Shown in pieces: positions 8,132 through 17,575 of a stretch of DNA of 64,000 bases. The notes beneath the pieces were generated by a model. That model saw only the letters and a list, made by a program, of their open reading frames with translations. It was not told the DNA's origin and made no database searches. Numbering within the stretch: the first letter of the stretch is position 1; the number at the start of each line of letters is the position of its first letter. The stretch is taken from NCBI GenBank assembly GCA_949299515.1, contig CASGAP010000005.1, positions 1-64,000 of the forward strand. The letters are read 5' to 3'. The DNA comes from an uncultured Desulfovibrionaceae bacterium. GTDB lineage: Bacteria; Desulfobacterota; Desulfovibrionia; Desulfovibrionales; Desulfovibrionaceae. The position numbers and the translations under genes were made by a program.

Positions 8132-8575
8132 ATGGCATCTTTTAAGAAAATCGTATGTGCATTGGATTTGGCTGAACACAGCAAGGAAGTGGCTTCTTAC
8201 GCAACCATGCTTGCCAAACTTTCCGACGCGGCCGTCGTGGCTTTGTATGTTGCTCCTACCATGACCCAGTATACCGGCTTTCATGTGCCGCCCAATTCCA
8301 TTGACAGCTTTGTGAGCGAAATTGTCGACGGTGCCAAAGCAACCATGGAACAGTTTGTAAAAGAGAATTTTTCCGGCGTGAATGTAACGTCTGACATTGT
8401 GATCGGCTATGCCGCGGAAGAAATTCTTGCCTGCGCCGACAGGGAAAATGCAGACCTTATCATTATGGGCACCCACGGAAGAACCGGCATTGACCGTATG
8501 CTGTTCGGTTCCGTGGCCGAAAAAGTTGTTAAAAATTCTCCGATTCCGGTTTTGACCATCCGTCCGAAAGCTTAA
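8132..8575 (+). CDS. Universal stress protein, UspA family
   Basis: This is a 147-residue single-domain UspA protein. The start is the ATG at 8132 because GGAAGGAG lies 6 bases before it and the product begins MASFKKIVCALD, the typical first strand. The C-terminal motif GTHGRTGIDRMLFGS has the G-x2-G-x9-G-S spacing of ATP-binding members, and PIPVLTIRP closes the domain. Such proteins act in the cytoplasm in stress survival; the exact role is not predictable. It is monocistronic, with its own promoter and terminator. Confidence 0.93.
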   Translation: MASFKKIVCALDLAEHSKEVASYATMLAKLSDAAVVALYVAPTMTQYTGFHVPPNSIDSFVSEIVDGAKATMEQFVKENFSGVNVTSDIVIGYAAEEILACADRENADLIIMGTHGRTGIDRMLFGSVAEKVVKNSPIPVLTIRPKA

Positions 8576-8595
8576 TCCGACGCAACAAATTTTCC

Positions 8596-8624
8596 GAGGG
8601 CTTTGGCTTCTGCCAAAGCTCTCT
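8596..8624 (+). terminator. Intrinsic terminator after the usp gene
   Basis: GAGGGCTTTGGC pairs with GCCAAAGCTCTC around a 4-base loop and is followed by a T-rich run. It separates the usp gene from the HisC-Cmk gene, which starts 19 bases on. Confidence 0.75.
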
Positions 8625-8642
8625 TATTCTTTGGGGTTTTCC

Positions 8643-10475
8643 ATGTCTTTAGAGAGAAGTTTACTGCCTGTCTGCGAACATATCAAATCTTTCAAGCCCT
8701 ATGAACCGGGTTTGTCCATTGATGAAATTAAAGAAAAATACAAGCTTTCCCATGTTATTAAAATGGCGAGCAACGAAAACCCCTTCGGCTGTTCCGAACG
8801 TGCCGCCGAAAGCATAAAAGCGAATGCGGCAAATGCGTTCCGCTATCCGCAGTCCGGAAATCCCCGCCTGGTGCAGGCGATTTATTCCTATTACCGCAAA
8901 AAATACCCGTTTCTGACACAAAAACAGATTTTTGTCGGCAACGGCTCCGATGAAATCATTGATTTGCTTTTCCGTACCCTGACCGTGCCGGGCAGGCATA
9001 ATGCCGTGATGTTCAAACCCTGCTTCGGGCTGTATTCCACGCAGGCAAAAGTGCAGAACTGCGAAATACGCACCGTGCCGCTGAAAGAGGATTTTTCTTT
9101 TGATTTTGAAGGACTGCGTGCCTTGGTCGATGAAAATACCGCGCTTGTGTTTGTGACCAGTCCCGACAATCCCAGCGGCCGTCTTGCCGATAAAGGCGAG
9201 CTTGCCGCATTTGCCCGTTCCCTGCCCAAAACCTGTTTGCTGGTGGTTGACGAGGCATACATCGAATTTGCCGGAAGCACGGAAAATCATTCCGGAGAAA
9301 GTCATTCCGAAGAAAGTCTTTCTATGATGAGCGAGCTTGCCGATTTGGAAAATCTGGCGGTTATGCGGACATTTTCCAAAGTTTACGGTCTTGCCGGTAT
9401 GCGTATCGGGTATATTTTCCTGCCGGAAACCGTGGCAGATTATATGTGGCGCATACGTCTGCCGTTTTCCGTCAATATCCTTGCGCAGGAAGCTGCGGTC
9501 TGTGCCTTGGAAGACGAGGCGTTTAAGCAGATGACCGTAAGCCATACCGTCAGGGAAAGGGCAAAGCTGAGCGAAGCGCTGCGGGACATGGGCTGCCGCG
9601 TGTATCCTTCCCATTCCAATTTTATTATGTTTGAACCTGCAGGCATTGCCGCTAAGGATTTATGCCAAAAGCTTCTGGAGCGCGGCATAATTATCCGTGC
9701 GCTGTCCGGTTACGGACTGCCGCATCTTTTGCGTGTTTCCGTGGGCACGGAAGAAGAAAATGCCGAATTTTTGTCCGCCATGCAGGGGATTTGCGGCAAA
9801 GGCCGCCGCATTGTGACCGTGGACGGGCCGGCCGGCGTGGGCAAAAGCACGCTTGCCAAAAAACTTGCCAAGGAACTCGGCATAGCGTATCTGGACACGG
9901 GCGCCATGTACAGAAGTCTTGCCCTGCGCGTGGGCGCGGCCGTGGCGGATTTGCCCGAAAGCAAAATGCATGAGGAATTTGCAAAATATTCCTACTCTCT
10001 GCAAAAAGAAGGCGATGAATATGCGCTTTACTGCAACGGCGAAAAAATCGGTGATGAAATCCGCACGGAAAAGGCCAGCCGTCTTGCTTCCATCGTGGCA
10101 AAACTGCCGGAAGCCCGCAAAGCTCTGCAGAAATTTCAGCGGGAAATAGGCCGCAGTACGGCTTTGGTTGCCGAGGGCAGGGATATGGGGACCGTGGTTT
10201 TTCCTGACGCGGCAGTAAAATTCTTTTTGGACGCAAGGCCGGAAGTGCGTGCCAAGCGCCGTTTTGACGAGCTTGCTGCCAAGGGGCAGCATGAAAGCTA
10301 CGAAAGCATTTTGTCCGCCATTGCCGCCAGGGACGAACAGGACAGAAACCGTACGGTCGACCCGCTTGTTCCGCATAAGGACGCAGTGATTGTGGATACT
10401 TCCGATTTGGATATTGACGGTGTGTTTCGCGTTCTTCTTGAATATTGCCGTCAAAAAGGTTTTGCGGAAAAATAG
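8643..10475 (+). CDS. hisC-cmk: Fused histidinol-phosphate aminotransferase and cytidylate kinase
   Basis: One uninterrupted 610-residue frame encodes two enzymes. Residues 1 to about 380 are a PLP-dependent aminotransferase of histidine synthesis, with SNENPFG, SPDNPSGR, VVDEAYIEF, the PLP lysine (Lys246) in RTFSKVYGLAGMRIGY, and a C-terminal LLRVSVGTEEEN. From about residue 390 a complete cytidylate kinase follows, with the P-loop GPAGVGKST (about 394-402), LDTGAMYRSLAL and the late motif RDEQDRN. The junction is very short (GICGKGRR). The start is the ATG at 8643; an in-frame TTG at 8631 is less likely. Residues near 220-230 hold a Ser/Glu/His-rich repeat (HSGESHSEES). sfsA follows after 3 bases. 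Confidence 0.93.
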   Translation: MSLERSLLPVCEHIKSFKPYEPGLSIDEIKEKYKLSHVIKMASNENPFGCSERAAESIKANAANAFRYPQSGNPRLVQAIYSYYRKKYPFLTQKQIFVGNGSDEIIDLLFRTLTVPGRHNAVMFKPCFGLYSTQAKVQNCEIRTVPLKEDFSFDFEGLRALVDENTALVFVTSPDNPSGRLADKGELAAFARSLPKTCLLVVDEAYIEFAGSTENHSGESHSEESLSMMSELADLENLAVMRTFSKVYGLAGMRIGYIFLPETVADYMWRIRLPFSVNILAQEAAVCALEDEAFKQMTVSHTVRERAKLSEALRDMGCRVYPSHSNFIMFEPAGIAAKDLCQKLLERGIIIRALSGYGLPHLLRVSVGTEEENAEFLSAMQGICGKGRRIVTVDGPAGVGKSTLAKKLAKELGIAYLDTGAMYRSLALRVGAAVADLPESKMHEEFAKYSYSLQKEGDEYALYCNGEKIGDEIRTEKASRLASIVAKLPEARKALQKFQREIGRSTALVAEGRDMGTVVFPDAAVKFFLDARPEVRAKRRFDELAAKGQHESYESILSAIAARDEQDRNRTVDPLVPHKDAVIVDTSDLDIDGVFRVLLEYCRQKGFAEK

Positions 10476-10478
10476 TCC

Positions 10479-11270
10479 ATGCGCGTAAAAATTCTTTCTT
10501 ACGGTCAGGAGCTTACGGAAGCCAGGCTGATTCACAGGGAGCGGCGTTTTTTTATTAAATTTGCCGATAAGGGCGCGTCCTTGGAAGATATCGAAAAGGG
10601 CAGCTGTCCCGCGGATTTCGCCCATACCAACAATACTGGTTCCATGATGGGCGCAGTCCGTGCGGGGCGTCTTATTTTGCTTTCAAAATCCGCCAATCCC
10701 AAGCGTAAGCTTGCCTATACCCTGGAAGCCGTCAATCTGAACCGCGAGGGGGAAAAGCCGCTGTGGCTTGGCGTGAATACGTCTGTACCCAATCGTTTTT
10801 TGCAGGAAATGTTCAGTCTGAACAGCGCTTATGATTATGCGCTGCTGCCTTTTGCCAAAGGCTATGCGCGGATAAAAATGGAGGCCAAAAACGGGGAAAG
10901 CCGTTTAGATGCGTGCATTTTTAACGATGAGGACAAGCCTGCGCTGTGGGTGGAGTGCAAAAACGTGTCCATGGCGGAATACGGGGCGGCGTGTTTTCCC
11001 GATGCCGTGAGCGAGCGCGGGCAGAAGCATTTGGAAACCCTTATGCGTCTGAAACGGGAAGGCCACAGGGCAGCCATGTTTTACGTGGTGCAGAGAACCG
11101 ACGCTTCCTGCTTTATGCCTGCGGATTTCATTGATCCCGTGTATGCGGAAAAACTGCTGCAGGCCTACCGCCTGGGGGTGGAAGTTTATGCCGTGCTTGC
11201 CGACGTGCAGAAAGACGGAATTTATTTCGGCGGGTATCTTAATCTTGCGCCTTGTTATTTTAAAGGGTAA
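10479..11270 (+). CDS. sfsA: SfsA family protein
   Basis: This 263-residue SfsA homologue shows the family signatures: AHTNNTGSMMG, NTSVPNRF, a nuclease-like core with VECKNVSMAE, and FPDAVSERGQKHL. E. coli SfsA was described as a sugar-fermentation stimulator that binds DNA. The PD-(D/E)xK-like core suggests nuclease ancestry, but the biochemical role is unsettled. The first conserved Cys of AHCPNTGSM is replaced by Thr here. It starts 3 bases after hisC-cmk, so the two are probably co-translated. Confidence 0.92.
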   Translation: MRVKILSYGQELTEARLIHRERRFFIKFADKGASLEDIEKGSCPADFAHTNNTGSMMGAVRAGRLILLSKSANPKRKLAYTLEAVNLNREGEKPLWLGVNTSVPNRFLQEMFSLNSAYDYALLPFAKGYARIKMEAKNGESRLDACIFNDEDKPALWVECKNVSMAEYGAACFPDAVSERGQKHLETLMRLKREGHRAAMFYVVQRTDASCFMPADFIDPVYAEKLLQAYRLGVEVYAVLADVQKDGIYFGGYLNLAPCYFKG

Positions 11271-11303
11271 TATACACCGATATTTCAAGCAGCAGGATAT
11301 TTT

Positions 11304-12749
11304 GTGAAAAATACTTTCATTTTTTCGTTTGTATATTCAGCACTGTTTTCAGCCGCGTTTTTTTGTGCGGGGCTTTTTTGTTTTGCGGGAAACGGCATGG
11401 CGCACCCTTTGGATTTTACCGTTCTTCAGCTCGGCGGGTCTGCGGAAATTTCTCATGACGCTGCCGCAGACCGGGAAAACCCGCAAAAAACGGAACAGGA
11501 TAAGGAAAGCGTTCCGCATATGCTTATCATCGGCGGCATTCAGGGAGATGAGCCCGGCGGTTTTTCCGCGGCTGCTCTGTTGGGTACGCATTATGAATTT
11601 AAAAACGGTTATGTAACCATTATTCCCAATCTGAATTTTCTTTCCATAATCAACCGCAACCGCGGCTCGCACGGGGACATGAACCGCAAATTTGCCGAAA
11701 TCAGCAAAGACGATCCCGATTATCACGCAGTGAAGCGGGTGCAGGAGCTGATCCGTTCCCCTGAAGTGGATTTGATTTTGAATCTTCATGACGGCGGCGG
11801 TTTTTATCACCCTACTTATATCAATGAATGGCAAAATCCCAAGCGCTGGGGCAATTCCGTGATTATTGACCAGGAAGTGTGCGAAGATGCGGCCTTCGGC
11901 AATTTGGGCGAAATAGGCCGCAGGGTTGTTGCCAAGGTAAACGAACACTTGCTTGCGGACGGCCATTCCTATCATCTGAAAAATACGGAAACGGCCAAGG
12001 GCGATAAGGAAATGGAAAAATCCCTGACGTGGTTCGCCATTGGCCAGGGCAAGCCCGCTTTCGGCGTGGAGGCGACAAAAAATTTAAATGTTGCCGGCAG
12101 GGTTTATTATCATCTGCACGCCATAGAAGCGTTTTTGGACGAAGCGGGCATTTCGTACAGGCGTGATTTTGAACTGACCACCGAAGGCATAAGCAAGGCT
12201 TTGAATACCGATATTTATTTGGGGTTTATGAACAACAGGCTTGTGCTGCCGCTGGACGACATACGCCGTCCGCAGCCGGGTATTTATCCCATGCGGAAAG
12301 ACTGTGACGTCAAAGGAAACAGCCCTATTTTAACCGCAGTTGCGGATAAAGGCTCTATGCAGGTGCATTACGGCAACAACAGGGTGACGAATTTTAAAGT
12401 GGAATGGCTGGAGCTTGACACGTCCATTGACGGTATGTATGTGGAGCTGGACGGCGAGCGGCATTATGCCAAATTCGGGGATATGCTCTATGTGCGCGGG
12501 CACGTGGAGGTTGTTCCCAGAGAAGGTTACAGGCTGAACGCTATCGGCGCCGTTGTCGGGGAAGGACCCCGCGGTGACGAAAGCGGCATTAAAATTTATA
12601 AAAAAGATTTTCAGAAACGGTTTTCCGTTGATGAATTCGGCAGCCAGTATAGGCTGGAAGTGTACGGCAAAAAAGGCTATGCCGGAACTTTTATCCTGAA
12701 TTTTACCGAAAACCTGCCGGAACATCGTGTTTTTTCTCCAATATTATAA
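11304..12749 (+). CDS. Csd4/Pgp1-type D,L-carboxypeptidase (M99 family)
   Basis: This is a zinc carboxypeptidase expected to trim peptidoglycan tripeptides in the periplasm, as Csd4 of Helicobacter and Pgp1 of Campylobacter do in generating helical shape. The 481-residue protein has an N-terminal hydrophobic signal segment (about residues 1-33). It keeps the unusual zinc-binding set of the family: Gln80 and Glu83 in IGGIQGDEPGG, and His162 in NLHDGGGFY. The likely catalytic Glu is Glu256 in GVEATKN. The large C-terminal half fits the beta-sandwich extensions of Csd4. The start is GTG at 11304, with AGCAGGA about 8 bases before it. Its neighbours (sfsA, recR) are not cell-wall genes. Confidence 0.85.
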   Translation: MKNTFIFSFVYSALFSAAFFCAGLFCFAGNGMAHPLDFTVLQLGGSAEISHDAAADRENPQKTEQDKESVPHMLIIGGIQGDEPGGFSAAALLGTHYEFKNGYVTIIPNLNFLSIINRNRGSHGDMNRKFAEISKDDPDYHAVKRVQELIRSPEVDLILNLHDGGGFYHPTYINEWQNPKRWGNSVIIDQEVCEDAAFGNLGEIGRRVVAKVNEHLLADGHSYHLKNTETAKGDKEMEKSLTWFAIGQGKPAFGVEATKNLNVAGRVYYHLHAIEAFLDEAGISYRRDFELTTEGISKALNTDIYLGFMNNRLVLPLDDIRRPQPGIYPMRKDCDVKGNSPILTAVADKGSMQVHYGNNRVTNFKVEWLELDTSIDGMYVELDGERHYAKFGDMLYVRGHVEVVPREGYRLNAIGAVVGEGPRGDESGIKIYKKDFQKRFSVDEFGSQYRLEVYGKKGYAGTFILNFTENLPEHRVFSPIL

Positions 12750-12758
12750 AGGTATGCC

Positions 12759-13364
12759 ATGCAAAGAATTCCAGAACCGTTAAAAATACTTGTGGAGCAG
12801 ATTGCCCGTCTGCCCGGGCTTGGCCCCAAATCTGCCATGCGCGCAGCCATGACGCTGCTGAAGTGGCCGGAAGCGGAAACCATGCGGCTGGGCAAAAATA
12901 TTTATGACCTGCGCAGCAGTCTGCATTTATGTTCCGAGTGCGGTGCGCTTTCCGATACCGATCCCTGCCCCATATGTTCCGACCCGCTGCGCCTTGACGA
13001 AACGCTGTGTCTTGTTTCCGAGTGGGACAGTATGCTGACCCTGGAAGAAGGCGGATTTTTTAAGGGAAAATATTTTATTTTGGGCGGTCTGCTTTCGCCG
13101 CTTGATGCCCGTTCCGCCGAATATTTGGAAATGGACAGGCTTATGCAGCGCATTGGACAGGGCAGTGTGAAAGAGCTTATTCTTGCTCTCGGCGCCACGG
13201 CAGAGGCAGAGGCAACCGCAGTATATGTGCGGGAAAAAGTGCTGGCACGCTTTGCCCATGTGAAAGTAACCCGTCTTGCCCAAGGCATTCCCCTTGGTGC
13301 GGAAGTGAAATTTATGGATAAGGAAACGCTTCGTCAGTCCTTGCAGTACAGACAGGAATTGTAA
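12759..13364 (+). CDS. recR: Recombination mediator RecR
   Basis: RecR acts with RecF/RecO to load RecA at single-stranded gaps. The 201-residue protein has the N-terminal helix-hairpin-helix (LPGLGPKSAMR), a C4 zinc finger (Cys-x2-Cys ... Cys-x2-Cys in CSECGALSDTDPCPIC), a Toprim domain starting CLVSEWDS, and the C-terminal LAQGIPLGAEVKFMD. It is 9 bases after the carboxypeptidase and 1 base before the next gene, so it sits in a compact operon. Confidence 0.97.
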   Translation: MQRIPEPLKILVEQIARLPGLGPKSAMRAAMTLLKWPEAETMRLGKNIYDLRSSLHLCSECGALSDTDPCPICSDPLRLDETLCLVSEWDSMLTLEEGGFFKGKYFILGGLLSPLDARSAEYLEMDRLMQRIGQGSVKELILALGATAEAEATAVYVREKVLARFAHVKVTRLAQGIPLGAEVKFMDKETLRQSLQYRQEL

Positions 13365-13365
13365 T

Positions 13366-15540
13366 ATGCTCAGAAAATTTTCGCCGCTGGCTTTAATTGC
13401 CATGCTTTTTTTGTCGCACCTGGCATTGTTTTTTGTATTCCGCCTGGTATTGTTTTATTTTGTGTATCCGCAGATAACCGATCACGGCGCCATTGCCGAA
13501 GGCCTGTACATCGGGCTGAAGTTTGACGCCAGGTATGCGGTATTTTTAATTTTGCTTCCCTGCCTTTGTCTGATTTTTCCGCCGCTGGAGCGTCTGCTTG
13601 TGCACAGCCGCCTGTTCAGGTGGCTGATCTGTACTGTGCAGTCCTTTGTGTTTATGACTATGCTGCTTGTGTATGTAGTGGATTTCATAGTGTATTTTTA
13701 TTTAAATCAGCGCGTTGACCTGACCTTGCTTGATTTGACGAAGGAAGCGGATATCGGTTTTGCCATGGTGTGGCAGTCTTATCCCGTGGTGCGCATTGCT
13801 TTGGCGTTTTTGGTTATTTTTGTCGGATATTTTTATTTGTGGAATACCGTGTACGCGGCGCATAATCCTGTCCCTGTGCGCAGACGCAGACAGTCTGCGG
13901 GGCTTGGACAAAGCACTTCGCTTTCTTATGCCGTTGCATTGCGGTTTTGTCTGTTGTTTGCGCTGTTTATTTTGGGTTACGGCCAGATAAGCTCGAACTT
14001 TTTCCCGCTGCGCTGGAGCAATGCCTATTTCAGCGTGGATAAAAATATTGCGCTCATTGCCACAAATCCCATGCAGAATCTGTATGATACCCGCAAATCC
14101 GTGGAATTTGTCATTCCCGACGAAAAATATGCGTATGAAGCTTTTGACCGCATGAAAAATTATCTGAATATTCCGCAGGAAAATCAGGCTGTGGATTTTT
14201 CGCGGTACAGTGCGGGGCAAAAAACGGACAAACCGCTGAACGTGGTGATTGTTATGATGGAATCATGGACAACGCCGAAAGCCAGCCTGCCGCACGGCAC
14301 AGGTTCAAAACAGGGTTTTGAAGACCATACGGCATATCCTCCTGGATATGATATCGACCCTACGCCCTTTGCCGAAGACCTGATGAAAACATCGCTGTAT
14401 TATCCTAATTTTTATGCCAATGCCCGCACGACGGCACGGGGCATTTTGTCCACGCTTACGGGCATTGCGGATGTAAACTTTTTGGCTTCCACCACTTCGC
14501 GCAATCCCAAAATGGTGGATCAGCACATTATTTTCAACGAGTTTGACGGGTACGAGCGTTATTACATGATAGGCGGCAATGCCAACTGGGCGAATATCCG
14601 CGGTATTTTCCAGAATAATATCAACGACCTGCAGCTTTTGGAAGAGAATTTTTGGAAGGCACCCAATGTTGATGTGTGGGGCGTTTCCGACCTGGCGCTG
14701 TTTGAAGAAAGCGTTGATGTGCTGAGTTCAAGCAAAAAGCCCTTTATTGCGTTTATTCAAACGGCAGGCTATCACAGACCCTTTACCATACCCGCAGAAA
14801 ACGGCGGATTTGAGCCTGCGCCCGTTCCGAGCAAGGAAGTGCTGGACACATGGGGTTTTGTCAGCGCGGACGAATATCAGGCTCTGCGTTTTGCGGATCA
14901 TGCTCTGAAGCGTTTCTTTGATAAGGCCAAACAGACGGACTGGTACGAAAATACCGTGTTCATTCTTTTCGGCGACCACGGCACCACGGAATACAACGGC
15001 ACCATGACCAAATCCTATCTTGCCGCGCGTTCGCAGTTTTGGCATACCCCGTTTTTTATCCATTGTCCCAAGCATATTCCCGCAGGCGTAAATCCCGCCC
15101 TGCATTCTCAGGCGGATATTTTTCCTACTGCCGCGCAGATTGCGGGTATTCCGTATCTGAATACGACACTGGGCAGTCCCATGCTGCAAAGGCTGTCGGG
15201 TGATATTTTTATTCCGCGGGAATTTGCGCCTGCCGAGGAAAACGGGCGCACCGTGTACCGTTACAGCAGGGAATTGGATGAGGCTTTCGGCAATTATGTG
15301 TATATTGCTGAAAGCGAAGGGGCGAATATTCTGCTTAAAGATAATTTTGCCTATTGTTCTTTAATTCCCGACCCTGACGGAAAACTGGCCGCTTTATACG
15401 ATATAACACAAGATACTGCGGAAAACCTGATTGCCCGGTATCCGGAAATTGCCCGGCAGATGCGGCAGATTTCCGAGGATTATTATTATACCTGCAAATA
15501 CCTTTTGCTGCACAATCAAAAAAGCAGATACAAGCAATAG
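13366..15540 (+). CDS. LTA synthase-like membrane phosphotransferase (sulfatase fold)
   Basis: This 724-residue inner-membrane protein has about five N-terminal helices (residues 1-215) followed by a periplasmic alkaline-phosphatase-superfamily domain. Visible landmarks are NVVIVMMESW at the first metal site, NARTTARGILSTLTG with the candidate Thr nucleophile, YHRPFTIP, and ILFGDHGTTEYNG at the second metal site. The family (COG1368) includes lipoteichoic acid synthases and the MdoB-type phosphoglycerol transferases of Gram-negative bacteria. In a diderm, the likely role is adding a phospho-substituent to a glycan or lipid; the substrate is unknown. It follows recR by 1 base. Confidence 0.88.
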   Translation: MLRKFSPLALIAMLFLSHLALFFVFRLVLFYFVYPQITDHGAIAEGLYIGLKFDARYAVFLILLPCLCLIFPPLERLLVHSRLFRWLICTVQSFVFMTMLLVYVVDFIVYFYLNQRVDLTLLDLTKEADIGFAMVWQSYPVVRIALAFLVIFVGYFYLWNTVYAAHNPVPVRRRRQSAGLGQSTSLSYAVALRFCLLFALFILGYGQISSNFFPLRWSNAYFSVDKNIALIATNPMQNLYDTRKSVEFVIPDEKYAYEAFDRMKNYLNIPQENQAVDFSRYSAGQKTDKPLNVVIVMMESWTTPKASLPHGTGSKQGFEDHTAYPPGYDIDPTPFAEDLMKTSLYYPNFYANARTTARGILSTLTGIADVNFLASTTSRNPKMVDQHIIFNEFDGYERYYMIGGNANWANIRGIFQNNINDLQLLEENFWKAPNVDVWGVSDLALFEESVDVLSSSKKPFIAFIQTAGYHRPFTIPAENGGFEPAPVPSKEVLDTWGFVSADEYQALRFADHALKRFFDKAKQTDWYENTVFILFGDHGTTEYNGTMTKSYLAARSQFWHTPFFIHCPKHIPAGVNPALHSQADIFPTAAQIAGIPYLNTTLGSPMLQRLSGDIFIPREFAPAEENGRTVYRYSRELDEAFGNYVYIAESEGANILLKDNFAYCSLIPDPDGKLAALYDITQDTAENLIARYPEIARQMRQISEDYYYTCKYLLLHNQKSRYKQ

Positions 15541-15542
15541 TT

Positions 15543-15565
15543 AAAAGGGGATATTCCCCTTTTTT
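15543..15565 (+). terminator. Intrinsic terminator
   Basis: AAAAGGGGA pairs with TCCCCTTTT around three bases, with a T-run on the right. It starts two bases after the stop codon of the LTA-synthase-like gene and ends the hisC-cmk to phosphotransferase run. Confidence 0.8.
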
Positions 15566-15672
15566 CTGCGGGTACCGCAAGAATGGACAAAACATAAAAA
15601 AAACGGTAAACTTGTTTAAAGCAGTTATGTGCTTATAACTGTACACCCTCGGTGTTTCCGAATGAGGAGTTT

Positions 15673-17565
15673 ATGTATAAAATTGTATTAATGGGGCGTC
15701 CCAATGTGGGCAAATCAACCCTTTTCAATAGACTTATCCGCAGCAACCGCGCCATAACCCACGACAGGGCGGGGATTACCCGCGACCGTATGGAAGGCAC
15801 GGTAAAAAGCAAATATCACCGTCCCTTTATTTTGGTGGATACGGGCGGCATTACCCTTGACAGCCATCATCAGGTTGCCGACGGGCCCGACGGCATACGC
15901 GGTTTTGAAAAAGAAATTCTGCGTCAGGCGGAAGAGGCCATGCAGGAAGCCTGCGCCGTATGCCTGGTTGTGGACGGCAGGGACGGGCTTATGCCTTTTG
16001 ACGAGCACATTGCGGCATATATCCGCAAGCTTGGCAAACCGACGCTGCTTGTGGTCAATAAAGTTGACGGCATGGAGAAAGAAGATTTGCTGTGCGCCGA
16101 TTTTCATGTGCTCGGTTTTCCGTTGGTGGCGGTTTCCGCAGAGCACGGCAATCAAATCCGGTATCTGGAAAGCCTGATGACGGATTTGCTTCCGGAAATT
16201 CCCGATTACGACGAAGAAGAAATTATGCACGGCCTGCAGGAAGAAGATGAAGCCATAGCGCGTAAAAAAGCCCAAAAAGCCCTGCGCCGTGCCCAAAAGC
16301 AGGAACTGGACAATGCCGCGGAGGCGGAAAATGCCGAAATTCCTGCGGACGAAGCCGATGATTTTGAGGAATTGAACCCCGAAGAATATCTTGTCGATTT
16401 TGACGAGGCCGAACAATTGGCGGCTGTATCCGTCGAATCGGAACACCACAGAGGCGACGAAGTTGCCCTGGATTTTGACGCGGAAAAAGCCAGTCAGGAA
16501 TTTCCTGTTTTTCAGCGTGAAAAAGTGCTGAAAAGCGGGCCGCTGAAAATTTGCTTGCTGGGCAGGCCCAATGCGGGAAAATCTTCCATTCTGAATGCCT
16601 TTGTGGGCAAAGAGCGCATGATAGTCAGCGATCTTGCGGGAACTACGCGCGACAGCGTGGACGTGCCGCTTGTCTGGAACGACAAAACCTATGTTTTTGT
16701 CGATACCGCGGGTATACGCCGCCGTTCCAAAATTTCCGACACCGTGGAGCGTTTTTCGGTTAACTCTTCCCTGAAAAGCACGACTAAGGCCGATGTAACT
16801 TTTTTGGTGATTGACGCCCTGCAGGGACTGACCGCGCAGGATAAACGGCTTGTGGAGCTTTTGGACGAGCGCAAGACGCCGTTTTTGATTATTTTAAATA
16901 AAATGGATTTGGTACCGGCACCGGAACGCAAAAAACTGCAGAAACAGTTTTCCGAAACGTTGGCTTTTTGCCAGCACGTGCCCGTTATGCCCACATCCGC
17001 AAAAAACCGTTATGGTCTGAAAATGCTATTGCCCATGGCAGAACAGATAAAAGAGGAATGTTTTGTGCGTATCGGCACGGGGCAGCTGAACAGAGCCATG
17101 GATTTGGTGCTGACCCGTCATCAGCCGCCCGTTGTGCGCAGGGTACGCCCGAAATTTTATTATCTTACGCAGGCGGAAAGCGAACCGCCGACTTTTGTGT
17201 TCTTTGTCAATGATGCGGACAGGGTAGGAGAATCCTATCTGCGTTATTTGGAAAAATCCCTGCGCCGTTTGTTTGCCATTGAGCACGCTCCCATGCGTGT
17301 GCATCTGCGTTCTTCCCATACCAAGAACAGCGACAGACGCGCGCCGAAAAAGAAAGGTGAAATGCCGGAGATAAAAGAAGTATCTCAGTATATCGAACAA
17401 AAACCTGCAGAAGAAAAAGCGGAGAAAGCAGAGAAAAAGCCCGCAGCGGGCAAAGCCAAGGCAAAGCCGAGTACCAGAACCACGCTGAAGGCGGCACTGC
17501 GCAATCCGAATTCTCCGCAAAGCCGTTCGCTGAAAAAAGCTTTGCGCAAGAAAAAATCATCATAA
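15673..17565 (+). CDS. der: Ribosome-assembly GTPase Der (EngA), enlarged
   Basis: Der has two consecutive GTPase domains and a KH-like domain and acts in 50S subunit maturation. The first domain shows GRPNVGKST, DTGG and NKVDG; the second shows GRPNAGKSS, DTAGIRRRSK and NKMD. The start is the ATG at 15673, with GAGGAG three bases upstream; an in-frame GTG at 15652 is unlikely. The product is 630 residues against the usual 440-490. One cause is an acidic, Ala/Glu-rich linker of roughly 110 residues between the G domains (DNA about 16200-16540). The other is a Lys-rich C-terminal tail of about 80 residues. yedF follows after 10 bases. Confidence 0.96.
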   Translation: MYKIVLMGRPNVGKSTLFNRLIRSNRAITHDRAGITRDRMEGTVKSKYHRPFILVDTGGITLDSHHQVADGPDGIRGFEKEILRQAEEAMQEACAVCLVVDGRDGLMPFDEHIAAYIRKLGKPTLLVVNKVDGMEKEDLLCADFHVLGFPLVAVSAEHGNQIRYLESLMTDLLPEIPDYDEEEIMHGLQEEDEAIARKKAQKALRRAQKQELDNAAEAENAEIPADEADDFEELNPEEYLVDFDEAEQLAAVSVESEHHRGDEVALDFDAEKASQEFPVFQREKVLKSGPLKICLLGRPNAGKSSILNAFVGKERMIVSDLAGTTRDSVDVPLVWNDKTYVFVDTAGIRRRSKISDTVERFSVNSSLKSTTKADVTFLVIDALQGLTAQDKRLVELLDERKTPFLIILNKMDLVPAPERKKLQKQFSETLAFCQHVPVMPTSAKNRYGLKMLLPMAEQIKEECFVRIGTGQLNRAMDLVLTRHQPPVVRRVRPKFYYLTQAESEPPTFVFFVNDADRVGESYLRYLEKSLRRLFAIEHAPMRVHLRSSHTKNSDRRAPKKKGEMPEIKEVSQYIEQKPAEEKAEKAEKKPAAGKAKAKPSTRTTLKAALRNPNSPQSRSLKKALRKKKSS

Positions 17566-17575
17566 GGGGAATAGT

